A stretch of 64,000 nt of DNA from the NCBI GenBank assembly GCA_025699005.1, contig JAILWI010000001.1, forward strand, positions 434,001 through 498,000. Direction: 5' to 3'. Shown piece by piece: positions 1 to 8,188 of this stretch (positions within the stretch are counted from its first letter, which is position 1; each line of letters begins with the position of its first letter). The translations under genes and the position numbers were made by a program. The notes beneath the pieces were generated by a model that searched no databases, had not been told where the DNA came from, and worked only from the letters and a program-made list of their open reading frames with translations. The stretch comes from Chloroflexota bacterium (GTDB lineage: Bacteria; Chloroflexota; Limnocylindria; QHBO01).

Positions 1-847
1 TGTACTCGATGCAGTCCTCGGGATTGTCACGGCAGTAGATCCAGCCGCGGAAGCTGGCACGCAGGAATCGCTCGGCGATGTCCTCGTTGCCCTCCTCGGC
101 GAGCCAGCTGGCTCGGGCGAAGATCGCGTCCTGCAGCATGGCCGTGCCGACCTCGTTGTAGTCGATGACGTTGAGGTCCTCGGGCTGGTAGAGCTCGCCG
201 GTATCGGGATTCTCGGTCTCGAGAACCTGGGCGTACTCGTTGTAGATCATCGCCTCGGCGACGTCGATGTCACCCGCCAGGAAGGCGAGCATGTCGAAGG
301 CCTGGATGACCTTCTCGTAGTCCACGCCCTCCTCGAGGCCGGCAGCACGAGCCGCCGCGGTGACCTCGAACTCGTTGCCGAAGTCCCAGACGCCGACGTT
401 CTTGCCCTCGAAGTCATCGGGCGACTCGATGCCCGAGTCGGCCCAGGCGACGGAGAGCGTGCCGGAGCGCTGGAAGATCTGGGCGATGTTCACCAGATCC
501 GAGCCGGATGCGCGCGCCTCGAGCACCTTCGGCACCCAGCTGATCGTGAACTCCGGGCCGTCCGGCGCCGAGCCCACCTGCTGCGGAATGACGTCCGGGC
601 CGCCGTCGAGGATCTCGACGTCGAGGTTCTCGTCGTCGTAGTAGCCCTGCTCGACTGCGGCGAAGTAGCCGGCGAACTGGGCCTGCGGCGCCCACTGCAG
701 CTGCAGCTGGACGGAAGCACGCTCCGCGCCGCTGCTCGGGTCACCTCCGTCGGTCGCGGCGTCGCTGCCGCCGGTCTGCGTCCCGCAGGCCGCCAGGAAG
801 AGTGTCGCGGTCGTCGCGAGGCTCAACCAGATTCGAGATCGCTTCAT
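1..847 (-). CDS. NMT1/THI5-like ABC transporter substrate-binding lipoprotein (3' end cut by window)
   Basis: Solute receptor of an ABC importer, anchored outside the membrane. The start at 847 gives a lipoprotein signal: a basic MKRSR start, a hydrophobic stretch, then LAAC with the lipid-carrying Cys at residue 21. The mature part has an NMT1-type LQLQWAPQAQFAGYFAA opening followed by QGYYDDENLDVEIL, as in pyrimidine- and riboflavin-type binding proteins. At least 282 residues are visible; the C-terminus lies beyond position 1. It matches the two permeases and ATPase at 4226-6793, although a redox and two-component block lies between. A pyrimidine or hydantoin ligand is inferred from the aminotransferase next to the permeases and the dihydropyrimidinase elsewhere in the window; taurine- or nitrate-like ligands remain possible. 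Confidence 0.85.
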   Translation of the reverse strand, partial: MKRSRIWLSLATTATLFLAACGTQTGGSDAATDGGDPSSGAERASVQLQLQWAPQAQFAGYFAAVEQGYYDDENLDVEILDGGPDVIPQQVGSAPDGPEFTISWVPKVLEARASGSDLVNIAQIFQRSGTLSVAWADSGIESPDDFEGKNVGVWDFGNEFEVTAAARAAGLEEGVDYEKVIQAFDMLAFLAGDIDVAEAMIYNEYAQVLETENPDTGELYQPEDLNVIDYNEVGTAMLQDAIFARASWLAEEGNEDIAERFLRASFRGWIYCRDNPEDCIEY

Positions 848-936
848 GCGCTCGGGCTCCTCAGTGTCGGTGCGTCGGGATGGTCCGGAGTCGGATTGGC
901 GGATTCTACGGACCTCGCTGGCCGCCTGCCAGTGGT

Positions 937-945
937 TTATCCACA
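937..945 (+). other. isolated DnaA-box-like 9-mer
   Basis: TTATCCACA, identical to the consensus DnaA box, lies in the 132-bp gap between the binding protein and the histidine kinase gene. No second box is seen nearby, so this is not an origin. It may be a lone regulatory DnaA site or chance. Confidence 0.25.
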
Positions 946-979
946 GCCATCGCCGATTCGCGAGGGCGTCCCGGGTCGC

Positions 980-2047
980 TCAGGTCGTCAGCGGGAGGCG
1001 GAACCAGATCTCGGTGCGTCCATCGCCCGACTCGGCGCCGACCTGCCCGCCGTGCGCCTCCACGATCTGGCGGACGATGGCCAGGCCGATGCCGGCTCCG
1101 CCGGTGGCCCGGGCGCGCGATCGGTCGACGCGGTGCAGCCGCTCCCAGATGAGCGGCAGCTCGGCCGCGGGGATCTCGTCGCCGCTGTTCGTGATGGCGC
1201 AGCGGACGCCGTCACCATCGGCTCGAACGAGGACCGCGATGTCGCCTCCGTCGCCGGTGTAGCGAGCGGCGTTCTGGACGAGGTTGGTGACCACCTGGCC
1301 GATCCCGTCGGGATCGGCGATCAGGCGCGGCAGGTCGGGGCTGGCGTCGACACGGACCCGGATTGATCGCAGCGTGAGCTCGGGAGCGGCGAGTGCGAGC
1401 GCTCGCCGCACGACGTCGGCGAGGTCGACCTCCATCCGCGCCCGGTCCCGGGCCTGCTGCTCGTTGCGGGCGAGGAGGTCGAGGGCCTCCACGAGGCGGG
1501 TGAGCCGCTCGATCTCGGCGTGCACCGTGCGGAGCATCTCCTCCGATGGCTCGATGACCCCGTCGGCCAGGGCCTCCGTGTAGCCGCGCAGGACGGTGAG
1601 CGGGGTGCGCAGCTCGTGGGCCACGTCCTCGACGAGCGCCGTGCGCAGCTCCTCGACGCGCTCGAGGGTCGCGGCCATCTGGTTGAACGAGCGCGCCAGC
1701 TCGGCCAGCTCCCGATCCGACGGCTCCGGCACGCGGGCCGCGAGGTCACCGGCGGCGACCTGGCGCGTGGCGTCGGTCAGGCCGGCAACGGGCCGCAGCA
1801 CGCGCCGCGCGAGCCACCAGGCGGAGATGCCGCCGAGCACGACGCCCGCCACGGCGCCGATGGCGACGACCCGCGCGAGGTTCTCGTCGACCATGGCCCG
1901 TGCCTGCGCCTCGGTCGTGGCGCCCTCCATGAGCAGGTGCATGATCTGCTCGGTGCTGAACCACCGCACCGCGGCGAGGATGACAGCCACCGCGATGAGC
2001 GAGGTGGCGAGCATTGCCACGACGAGCCGGACGCGAAGCGTGCTCAT
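980..2047 (-). CDS. sensor histidine kinase (HAMP-HisKA-HATPase)
   Basis: Membrane sensor kinase of 355 residues. Visible are a first membrane segment at about 8-27, a short extracytoplasmic loop (about 30-57), a second segment at about 60-80, a HAMP linker at about 80-130, the HisKA phosphorylation motif DVAHELRTPL with His144, and a C-terminal ATPase with an N box (NLVQNAARY), a G1-like NSGD and a G2 box GAGIGLAI. The start overlaps the stop of the response regulator gene by ATGA, so the two are translationally coupled. The sensory loop is small and gives no ligand clue. Since the operon starts with a thioredoxin-like lipoprotein and a CcdA-like protein, envelope redox or copper/thiol stress is a reasonable guess only. 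Confidence 0.93.
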   Translation of the reverse strand: MSTLRVRLVVAMLATSLIAVAVILAAVRWFSTEQIMHLLMEGATTEAQARAMVDENLARVVAIGAVAGVVLGGISAWWLARRVLRPVAGLTDATRQVAAGDLAARVPEPSDRELAELARSFNQMAATLERVEELRTALVEDVAHELRTPLTVLRGYTEALADGVIEPSEEMLRTVHAEIERLTRLVEALDLLARNEQQARDRARMEVDLADVVRRALALAAPELTLRSIRVRVDASPDLPRLIADPDGIGQVVTNLVQNAARYTGDGGDIAVLVRADGDGVRCAITNSGDEIPAAELPLIWERLHRVDRSRARATGGAGIGLAIVRQIVEAHGGQVGAESGDGRTEIWFRLPLTT

Positions 2048-2808
2048 GGGGCGTCGCCCGGCTTCGAGACGGGCAGCAGGAAGCGGTAGCCGACCGATCG
2101 CACGGTCCCGATGTAACGCGGCCGCCCGGCCCGGTCGCCGAGCTTGTGGCGCAGGCGCCCCATGTGGACGTCGATGGTGCGATCGATGATCCCGGGGTCG
2201 TCGTCGCCGTGCATGGCGGAGATGAGCTCGTCGCGGGTGAAGACGCGCATCGGCCGCGACATGAGGGCATAGAGCAGCCGGAACTCCGAGGCCGTCACCG
2301 GCACCTCGCTCCCGGCGTGGACGACGGACATCGCGTCGGGGTCGACGGTCAGATCCTCGGCGGTCAGTGCCGGCTCGCGCTCCGGGCCGCGCCGATGACG
2401 GCGCAGCTGCGCGCGGACGCGGGCCATGAGCTCGCGCGGGCTGAACGGCTTGACGATGTAGTCGTCCGCGCCGAGATCGAGCCCGACCACCTTGTCGGAG
2501 TCGCCGCTGCGCGCGGTGAGGAGCACGATTGGAGTGTCCGTCTCGTCCCGGAGGCGGCGGCAGACCTCCAGCCCGTCGATCCCGGGCAGCATCACGTCCA
2601 GCAGGACGAGGTCGCAGGGTCCGCTGCGTGCCGCCTCGAGCGCGGCGTGGCCGTCCTCCGCCTCGGTGACGCGATAGCCGTCGCGGGTCAGGTAGAGGCG
2701 CAGGAGGTCGCGAATGCGCGGATCGTCGTCGACCACGAGCACCGTCGCGGCGGGAGGCCTCCGAATCCCGATCGGCGCGGATCCGCCGACCGTCGAGCGC
2801 GGGATCAT
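2044..2808 (-). CDS. OmpR/PhoB-family response regulator
   Basis: DNA-binding partner of the kinase downstream, 254 residues. The receiver domain (about 22-135) has the acidic pocket VVDDDP, phospho-acceptor Asp71 in LLDVMLPG, a conserved Thr in LLTAR and Lys in YIVKPF. The C-terminal winged helix (about 150-245) has the usual FRLLYALM, FTRDEL, TIDVHMGRLRHKL and VRSVGYRF signatures. The start at 2808 is chosen because its ATG overlaps the stop of the CcdA gene (ATGA). A reading frame continues upstream but only through the CcdA gene in another frame. Its own promoter is not evident; it appears to be the third gene of a four-gene operon. Confidence 0.93.
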   Translation of the reverse strand: MIPRSTVGGSAPIGIRRPPAATVLVVDDDPRIRDLLRLYLTRDGYRVTEAEDGHAALEAARSGPCDLVLLDVMLPGIDGLEVCRRLRDETDTPIVLLTARSGDSDKVVGLDLGADDYIVKPFSPRELMARVRAQLRRHRRGPEREPALTAEDLTVDPDAMSVVHAGSEVPVTASEFRLLYALMSRPMRVFTRDELISAMHGDDDPGIIDRTIDVHMGRLRHKLGDRAGRPRYIGTVRSVGYRFLLPVSKPGDAP

Positions 2809-3506
2809 CCGAGCACCTGCGGCAGGTTGACCCACAGGTCCCAGGCGCCGATGACGACGAGCGCGACGCCCATGACCAGCTGGAGCGGCCGCTCCCAGCG
2901 GATCACCGCGCTCGCCAGCTCGCGGGCACGCGCCTGTCCGACGAGGCCCAGGGCGAGGAGCGGGAGACCGAAGCCGACACCGAACGCCGCGAAGAACGCG
3001 AGCTGCCGGGCGGCGTCCCCGATCGTGAGTGACGCCACGAAGATGCCGATGAGGAACGGGCCCGAGCACGGCAGGGCGATCGGCGCGAAGAGCAGGCCGT
3101 AGGTGAACGAGCCGGCCATCGGTCCGGCCGATCCGAGCCCGCGCGGCGTGGCCTGTGGCAGCCGCGCGAACGGGTTCCTGCCCGCGAGCAACAGCACGCC
3201 GAGGCCGATGAGGACGAGGTCGATGATCGGCAGCGCGATGCGCAGGACGCTGCCGAGGCTGACCGACAGGAGGGCCAGAAGCCCGCCGATGGCGACCATG
3301 CCGACCACGACCCCCAGCCAGACGAGGACGGCGGCGACGGCCGGGGGAGGACGCCGCGGAGTGGCGGCGGCGCCGCCGGCCGCAGCTCCCGCGGTCGCCG
3401 GCTCCGACGCCGTCAGGTACGCCAGGAAGCCGGGGTAGAGCGGCAGCACACAGGGCGTGACTGTGGCACCGATGCCCGCGCTGACCGCGATGAGCAGGTC
3501 GCCCAT
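2805..3506 (-). CDS. ccdA: CcdA/DsbD-like transmembrane thiol-disulfide carrier
   Basis: Polytopic membrane protein of 233 residues that in this family passes electrons from cytoplasmic thioredoxin to extracytoplasmic thiol proteins, for cytochrome c maturation or disulfide repair. The two functional cysteines are visible: Cys19 in TVTPCVLPLYPG and Cys147 in IALPCSGPF, each followed by a proline-rich break. About six hydrophobic segments are present, with a variable Ala/Pro/Arg loop at about 35-55. It starts 4 nt after the thioredoxin-like lipoprotein gene ends, which makes that protein the likely extracytoplasmic partner. No cytochrome c maturation genes are in the window, so the final acceptor is unknown. 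Confidence 0.88.
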   Translation of the reverse strand: MGDLLIAVSAGIGATVTPCVLPLYPGFLAYLTASEPATAGAAAGGAAATPRRPPPAVAAVLVWLGVVVGMVAIGGLLALLSVSLGSVLRIALPIIDLVLIGLGVLLLAGRNPFARLPQATPRGLGSAGPMAGSFTYGLLFAPIALPCSGPFLIGIFVASLTIGDAARQLAFFAAFGVGFGLPLLALGLVGQARARELASAVIRWERPLQLVMGVALVVIGAWDLWVNLPQVLG

Positions 3507-3510
3507 CGGC

Positions 3511-4158
3511 TCAGCCGGCGCCGAGCTCGGCGACGACCTGCTCGGCGCTGCGCACGCCGGTGCCGAAGTCGAGGGCCCGGACCGTGAGATCCGGCTCGAT
3601 CACGATGAGCGGGGTGGACGGCGGATTCGTGGCGGCGATCCCGAAGCGGTCCTGGAGAAGGCGGTAGAGGTCCGCATCGGCCATGGCGAAGGCCCAGTCG
3701 AAGCCCTCCCGGTCGGCGTAGGCGGCGAGGTCCTGGGGCGACTCGGAGAGGTCGACGTCGAGGGAGACGGAGCGGAACTCGGCGAGGTCGTGCGCCGCGA
3801 TGAGCTCCCGCTGCTGGGAGCGGCAGCTCGAGCACCACACCGCCATCGGCTCGAGCAGCACCGGCTCGCCCTCGGCGGCCAGCTCGGCCAGCGTGAACGA
3901 CTCGCCACTGCGCACGTCGGTCAGGGCAACGGCGAGAAGGGCGTCGGTCGGCGGCGCGGCCACGCTCGGCTCCGCCGTGGGCGCATCAGTCGGCGAGGCC
4001 ACGCTCGGGTCGGCCGAAGGCCGTGCCGAGGCGGTCGGCGCGGACGAGGCGGAGGCGGATGGCTCATCCGTTGCGGGCTGCGTGGCCGTCGGTGAGCTGC
4101 AGGCCGCCAGCGTCACGAGCAGCGCGGCGATGCCGGTGGGGAAGCGGAGTCGATGCAT
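3511..4158 (-). CDS. thioredoxin-fold lipoprotein
   Basis: Exported thiol-disulfide protein of 215 residues. It has a lipobox LAAC (Cys20), a low-complexity Ser/Ala/Pro/Thr linker to about residue 72 that would cross the cell wall, then a thioredoxin-like fold with the active site WCSSC (Cys109, Cys112) and a cis-Pro region near PPSTPLIVIE. The WCSSC motif and the adjacent CcdA gene suggest a reductase or resulfhydrylating role like ResA/TlpA. The TLAELAAEGEPVLL segment before the active site is typical of the TlpA group. First gene of an apparent operon with ccdA and the two-component pair. Confidence 0.87.
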   Translation of the reverse strand: MHRLRFPTGIAALLVTLAACSSPTATQPATDEPSASASSAPTASARPSADPSVASPTDAPTAEPSVAAPPTDALLAVALTDVRSGESFTLAELAAEGEPVLLEPMAVWCSSCRSQQRELIAAHDLAEFRSVSLDVDLSESPQDLAAYADREGFDWAFAMADADLYRLLQDRFGIAATNPPSTPLIVIEPDLTVRALDFGTGVRSAEQVVAELGAG

Positions 4159-4225
4159 GGAAGGAGCCTATGAACCGGGTGTGACGATCGTGTGACACGC
4201 ATGGTCGCATGCCCGCGTGCCAGCC

Positions 4226-5080
4226 TCAGCCGGGCTCCTCGCTGCGCACCGATGCATGCCACGGGATCAGGACGCGCTCGAGCGCCACGATCGCCAGGTA
4301 GAACGCGATGCCGGTGACGGCGGCCAGGAGGATCGCGGCCCACGTGACATCGAAGCGAAGGGCCGATGCCGACTGCACCACGACGCGCCCGATGACGGTG
4401 GACGAGCCGCCGAAGTACTCGCCGACGATCGCGCCGATGAGGCTGAGGGTCGTCGCCACCTTGAGCGCGGTGAGGAAGAAGGGCAGGGCGTTGGGCAGGC
4501 GGACCTTGCGCAGGATCGTCCACTCCGAGGCCGCGTACGAGCGCATGAGCTCGAGGGCCGCCGGCTCGACCGCGGTCAGGCCGCGCGTCACGTTGATCAT
4601 GACCGGGAAGAAGACGAGAAGCGCCGCGATCATCATCTTCGAGACCGGGTTCGTGACACCGAACCAGGCATTGAAGATCGGCGCCACGGCGATGATCGGG
4701 ATGGCGTTGGCCGCGACCGCGAACGGGAGCACGGCGTCCCGGGCGTTCGCCCAGCGGGCCACGCCGAACGCGACGACGACGCCGACCACGGTGCCGATGA
4801 CCAGGCCGCCGACCGCCTCGGTCAGCGTGGCGATGGCCGCGTCGAACAGGGGCCATCGCCCGGCACCCCAGTTGTCGACGAGGGCGGCGCCGATCGCCGA
4901 TGGTGGCGGGAGGATGAAGGCCCGGACATTCGACGCCGACACCAGGAGCTCCCACAGGCCGATGGCGCCGAAGAAGACCACGACAGCCGGGAGGTTCTGC
5001 CGGAACGCGCCGCCGATCCGGGCCATCCGGCCGGGACGCGGCGGAAGGGGGACGCCGACCGACGGGGCCGCGGTGGTCAC
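4226..5080 (-). CDS. ABC transporter permease (NrtB/SsuC/ThiX type)
   Basis: Inner-membrane permease of 284 residues with about six membrane segments and the BPD_transp_1 EAA loop, here in the form ELMRSYAASEWTILRKVRLPNALPFFLTALK. Its start overlaps the end of the ATPase gene by 4 nt. Together with the permease at 5921-6793 it makes a heterodimeric channel, as is usual for NMT1-type pyrimidine/hydantoin importers with two permeases and one ATPase. The last gene on this strand before a 68-bp gap and the thioredoxin-like gene. Confidence 0.92.
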   Translation of the reverse strand: MTTAAPSVGVPLPPRPGRMARIGGAFRQNLPAVVVFFGAIGLWELLVSASNVRAFILPPPSAIGAALVDNWGAGRWPLFDAAIATLTEAVGGLVIGTVVGVVVAFGVARWANARDAVLPFAVAANAIPIIAVAPIFNAWFGVTNPVSKMMIAALLVFFPVMINVTRGLTAVEPAALELMRSYAASEWTILRKVRLPNALPFFLTALKVATTLSLIGAIVGEYFGGSSTVIGRVVVQSASALRFDVTWAAILLAAVTGIAFYLAIVALERVLIPWHASVRSEEPG

Positions 5081-5910
5081 CCGATGCCGCCCTCGGCCGC
5101 GAGGCGCGCCTCGGAGGCGCTCGAGGTTCCCTCCCCGGCACGCAGCGCCTCGCGCACCTCGGTGACGACCTGGAAGTAGCGCGGGTCCTCCCGCGTCTCC
5201 TCGTTCCGGGGATGGGGGAGCGGCACGTCCACGATCCGCGTGATGCGCCCCGGCCGCGCGCTCATGACGACGACCCGCGTCGAGAGGAAGACCGCCTCAG
5301 GGATCGAGTGGGTGACGAACACGATCGTCGTGCCGGTCTGCTGCCAGATGCGGAGCACCTCGGAGTTCATCCGCTCACGCGTCATCTCGTCGAGCGCGCC
5401 GAACGGCTCGTCCATGAGCAGGATCGCCGGCTGGAGGGCGAGCGCGCGGGCGATGGCCACGCGCTGCTGCATGCCGCCGGACAGCTGGTACGGGTGATGG
5501 CGCGCGAAGTCGCCCAGCTCGACGAGATCGAGCATCTGGCGCGCGCGCTCATCGCGCTCGGCGCGCGACATGCCGAGCAGCTCGAGCGGCAGCTTCACGT
5601 TGTCCTCGACGCTGCGCCATTCGAAGAGGACCGGGGCTTGGAAGACCATCCCGTACTCGCGGCCGAGGCGCGCATCGTGGGACGGCTTGCCGTTGACCTC
5701 GACCGACCCCGCGGTCGGTGAGGTGAGGTCGCCGATGAGCCGCAGGAGCGTGCTCTTGCCGCAGCCGGAGGGGCCGATCAGGCTCACGAACTCGCCGCGC
5801 TCGATCGACAGATCGATCCCGGAGAGCGCGGTCGTGACGACCTGGCCCCCGGCGCTGAACTGCTTGTCGAGGCCGCTCACGCGAACCACGGGTGCGCCAC
5901 GTTCGGTCAT
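5077..5910 (-). CDS. ABC transporter ATP-binding protein (NrtD/TauB-like)
   Basis: Cytoplasmic ATPase of the importer, 277 residues. Walker A GPSGCGKST, Q-loop VFQAP, signature LSGGMQQR, Walker B ILLMDEP and the switch His in VFVTHS are all intact. An upstream ATG at 5931 would overlap the permease gene; the start at 5910 is preferred because GAGGAG lies 8 nt before it and it falls 10 nt after the permease stop. The C-terminal 40 residues (PHPRNEETREDPRY) match nitrate/taurine-type ATPases. Confidence 0.94.
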   Translation of the reverse strand: MTERGAPVVRVSGLDKQFSAGGQVVTTALSGIDLSIERGEFVSLIGPSGCGKSTLLRLIGDLTSPTAGSVEVNGKPSHDARLGREYGMVFQAPVLFEWRSVEDNVKLPLELLGMSRAERDERARQMLDLVELGDFARHHPYQLSGGMQQRVAIARALALQPAILLMDEPFGALDEMTRERMNSEVLRIWQQTGTTIVFVTHSIPEAVFLSTRVVVMSARPGRITRIVDVPLPHPRNEETREDPRYFQVVTEVREALRAGEGTSSASEARLAAEGGIG

Positions 5911-5920
5911 CGGTCGCTCC

Positions 5921-6793
5921 TCATGCGGCATCGGGCAGGCTGCCGCGCCCGCGCAGGGCGAGGAGCTCGGCGACGCGGATCAGTCCGAAGAAGACGATCC
6001 CCAGCAGGGCGCAGGCGAGGATCGTCGCCCACAGCTTCTCCGGTCCGCTGATGTACTGGTTGTTGAAGTTGATGATGGCCCGGCCGAGCCCGTCCCGGAT
6101 CTGTCCCGGCCCCTCCCCGACGATGGCGCCGACGATGCTGGCCGTCGCGCTCACCTTGAGCGCGGTGAACAGGTACGGCAGCGACGCCGGCATGCGGAGC
6201 TTCCAGAAGATGCTGCGGCGGCTCGCGGCATACGAGCGCATGAGCTCGAGGGCGCGCGGGTCCGGCGAGCGCAGGCCGCGGATCATCGCGATCGTGACCG
6301 GGAAGAAGGTGAGGTAGGTCGCGATGATCACCACGCTCAGCACATCGGGGCCGAAGGCGAAGACGATCATCGGCGCCAGCGCCACGATCGGAATGGTCTG
6401 GCTGGCGATGACGTAGGGCACGAACGCCCGCTCGAGCAGCTTCGAGTGCACGAAGGCCGCGGCGAGGCCGATGCCGATGATCGCGCCCAGCACGAAGCCG
6501 ATCGCCGCCTCGCGCCAGGTGTACATCGCCGCCCCGAACAGGAACTGCGCCAGCGAGGCATCCGAGCCGCGCTGGACCGGCGCCGACAGCGCCCCCGCGA
6601 TGTCCCACACGTGCGGCAGCAGGAGGTCCGACGCGAACCAGATCTCGAGCGGTGGCTCCCAGACCCAGGTCTCGGTCCGCCACGGGTCGCCGCCGATGAA
6701 CTTCACACCCTCCCAGGCGATGAAGACGAGGGCGACGAACGCGACGAAGACGCCGATGCGCCGGGTCCAGCCGCGCTCAGGCGACCGCGGCAT
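5921..6793 (-). CDS. ABC transporter permease (second subunit)
   Basis: Second permease subunit, 290 residues, with a first membrane segment right at the N-terminus (FVAFVALVFIAWEGV), a long extracytoplasmic loop (about 30-90) and the EAA loop ELMRSYAASRRSIFWKLRMPA. It overlaps the 3' end of the aminotransferase gene by 17 nt, which ties the transporter to that enzyme. Close in sequence to the other permease, so the pair probably arose by duplication. Confidence 0.92.
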   Translation of the reverse strand: MPRSPERGWTRRIGVFVAFVALVFIAWEGVKFIGGDPWRTETWVWEPPLEIWFASDLLLPHVWDIAGALSAPVQRGSDASLAQFLFGAAMYTWREAAIGFVLGAIIGIGLAAAFVHSKLLERAFVPYVIASQTIPIVALAPMIVFAFGPDVLSVVIIATYLTFFPVTIAMIRGLRSPDPRALELMRSYAASRRSIFWKLRMPASLPYLFTALKVSATASIVGAIVGEGPGQIRDGLGRAIINFNNQYISGPEKLWATILACALLGIVFFGLIRVAELLALRGRGSLPDAA

Positions 6794-8111
6794 CGGTGAT
6801 CTCGAGCGCGCGATCGATGATCGCGAACCCTTCGGCCAGCTCCTCCTCGCTGATGGTCAGCGGTGGGTTCGTGAAGAACGAGTTCCAGCGGACGAACGTG
6901 TAGAGCCCCTCCTCGCGGAAGCGCTTGCCGAGGGCAGCCATCTCGTCGGACGTGCCGTTGAACGGGGCCATCGGCTCCATCGTCTCGCGGTTGCGGACGA
7001 GCTCCACGATCCCGAACAGCCCGATGCTGCGCGTCGCCCCCACGCTCGGGTGCTTCGCCGCCAGCTCCGCGTGGTGCCGCTCGAGCGAGGCGCCCATCTG
7101 GGCGGCACGCTCGATGAGGTTCTCGTTCTCGTAGACCTCGATCGTGGCCAGCGCGGTGGCGCAGGCCAGCGGATGGGAGTTGTACGTGAGGCCGCCGTAG
7201 AAGACGTTCGCGTCGAAGTGCTCGGCGTACTTGCGCCGCATCCCCAGCGCCCCGAGCTGCACGTAGGCGCTCGTCAGGCCCTTGGCCATGGTGATGAGGT
7301 CGGGCACCACGTCCCAGTGGTCGATGGCGAACCATTTCCCGGTGCGGCCGAAGCCGGCCATCACCTCGTCGGCGATCATGAGGATCCCGTAGCGGTCGCA
7401 GATCTCGCGCACCCCGGCGATGTACCCGTCCGGCGGGACGAGGATGCCGTTCGTGCCGGTCACCGTCTCGAGGATGAATGCCGCGATCGTGCCCGGACCC
7501 TCGAGCTGGATCGTCTCCTCCAGGTGAGCCAGCGCCTCGTCGGCGGTGTCCCAGCCGCGCTGGATGCCGTGGTACGGATCCATGACCCGGACGACGCCCG
7601 GGATGCCCGGCTCGTTGGCCCAGCGGCGCGGATCGCCGGTCAGCGTCATGGCGCCGGCGGTGCCACCGTGGTAGCTGCGATAGCGCGCCAGGATCTTGTG
7701 GCGGCCGGTCACGAGCCGGGCGAGCTTGATGGCGTTCTCGTTCGCCTCGGCGCCGCCGTTCGTGAAGAAGAACGTGTCGATGTCGCCGGGCGTCAGCTCG
7801 GCCAGCTTCTGCCCCAGCCGCGCTCGGGGCTCGGTCGCCATGAACGGGTTGGCGTAGGCGAGCGTCTCCGCCTGCCGCTTGATCGCATCGACCACGTGCG
7901 GATGGCCGTGGCCGATGTTCGTGCACATCAGCTGGCTGTTGAAGTCAAGGAAGCGCTTCCCCTCGGGCGTCCAGAAGTACACGCCCTTGGCGCCGGCCAC
8001 CGGGATCGGGTCGACCTTGCTCTGGGCCGACCACTCGAACAGCGTGTGGCGCTTGGTGAGGGCGACGATCTCGTCGCCGGTCATGGATCCCCGCTCGGTC
8101 TCGATCGCCAT
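6777..8111 (-). CDS. class III aminotransferase (omega-amino acid:pyruvate type)
   Basis: PLP enzyme of 444 residues that in this fold group moves an amino group from an omega-amino acid such as beta-alanine, GABA or taurine to a keto acid. Seen: the PLP-phosphate loop TNGGAEANENAIKL, the stacking region YRSYHGGT, the cofactor Asp248 in IADEVMAGFGRTG and the Schiff-base Lys277 in TMAKGLTSAY. GGAG lies 6 nt before the chosen ATG. It overlaps the permease gene downstream. With a dihydropyrimidinase and a ureidopropionase-like enzyme in the same window, beta-alanine or 3-aminoisobutyrate is the most economical substrate guess; specificity cannot be read from sequence. Confidence 0.88.
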   Translation of the reverse strand: MAIETERGSMTGDEIVALTKRHTLFEWSAQSKVDPIPVAGAKGVYFWTPEGKRFLDFNSQLMCTNIGHGHPHVVDAIKRQAETLAYANPFMATEPRARLGQKLAELTPGDIDTFFFTNGGAEANENAIKLARLVTGRHKILARYRSYHGGTAGAMTLTGDPRRWANEPGIPGVVRVMDPYHGIQRGWDTADEALAHLEETIQLEGPGTIAAFILETVTGTNGILVPPDGYIAGVREICDRYGILMIADEVMAGFGRTGKWFAIDHWDVVPDLITMAKGLTSAYVQLGALGMRRKYAEHFDANVFYGGLTYNSHPLACATALATIEVYENENLIERAAQMGASLERHHAELAAKHPSVGATRSIGLFGIVELVRNRETMEPMAPFNGTSDEMAALGKRFREEGLYTFVRWNSFFTNPPLTISEEELAEGFAIIDRALEITDAAVA

Positions 8112-8188
8112 CTGTTCTCCGATGTCCTCCGCTGGTGGTCAGGCGAAGGCCGATTACACCACACGCCGCAACGGCGCCGATCCTCGGC

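Noticed and set aside
1520-3102. Long plus-strand open frames opposite the two-component genes
   Set aside because: High GC makes long shadow frames; they are Arg/His/Asp-rich, without domains, and the opposite strand holds clear kinase and regulator genes.
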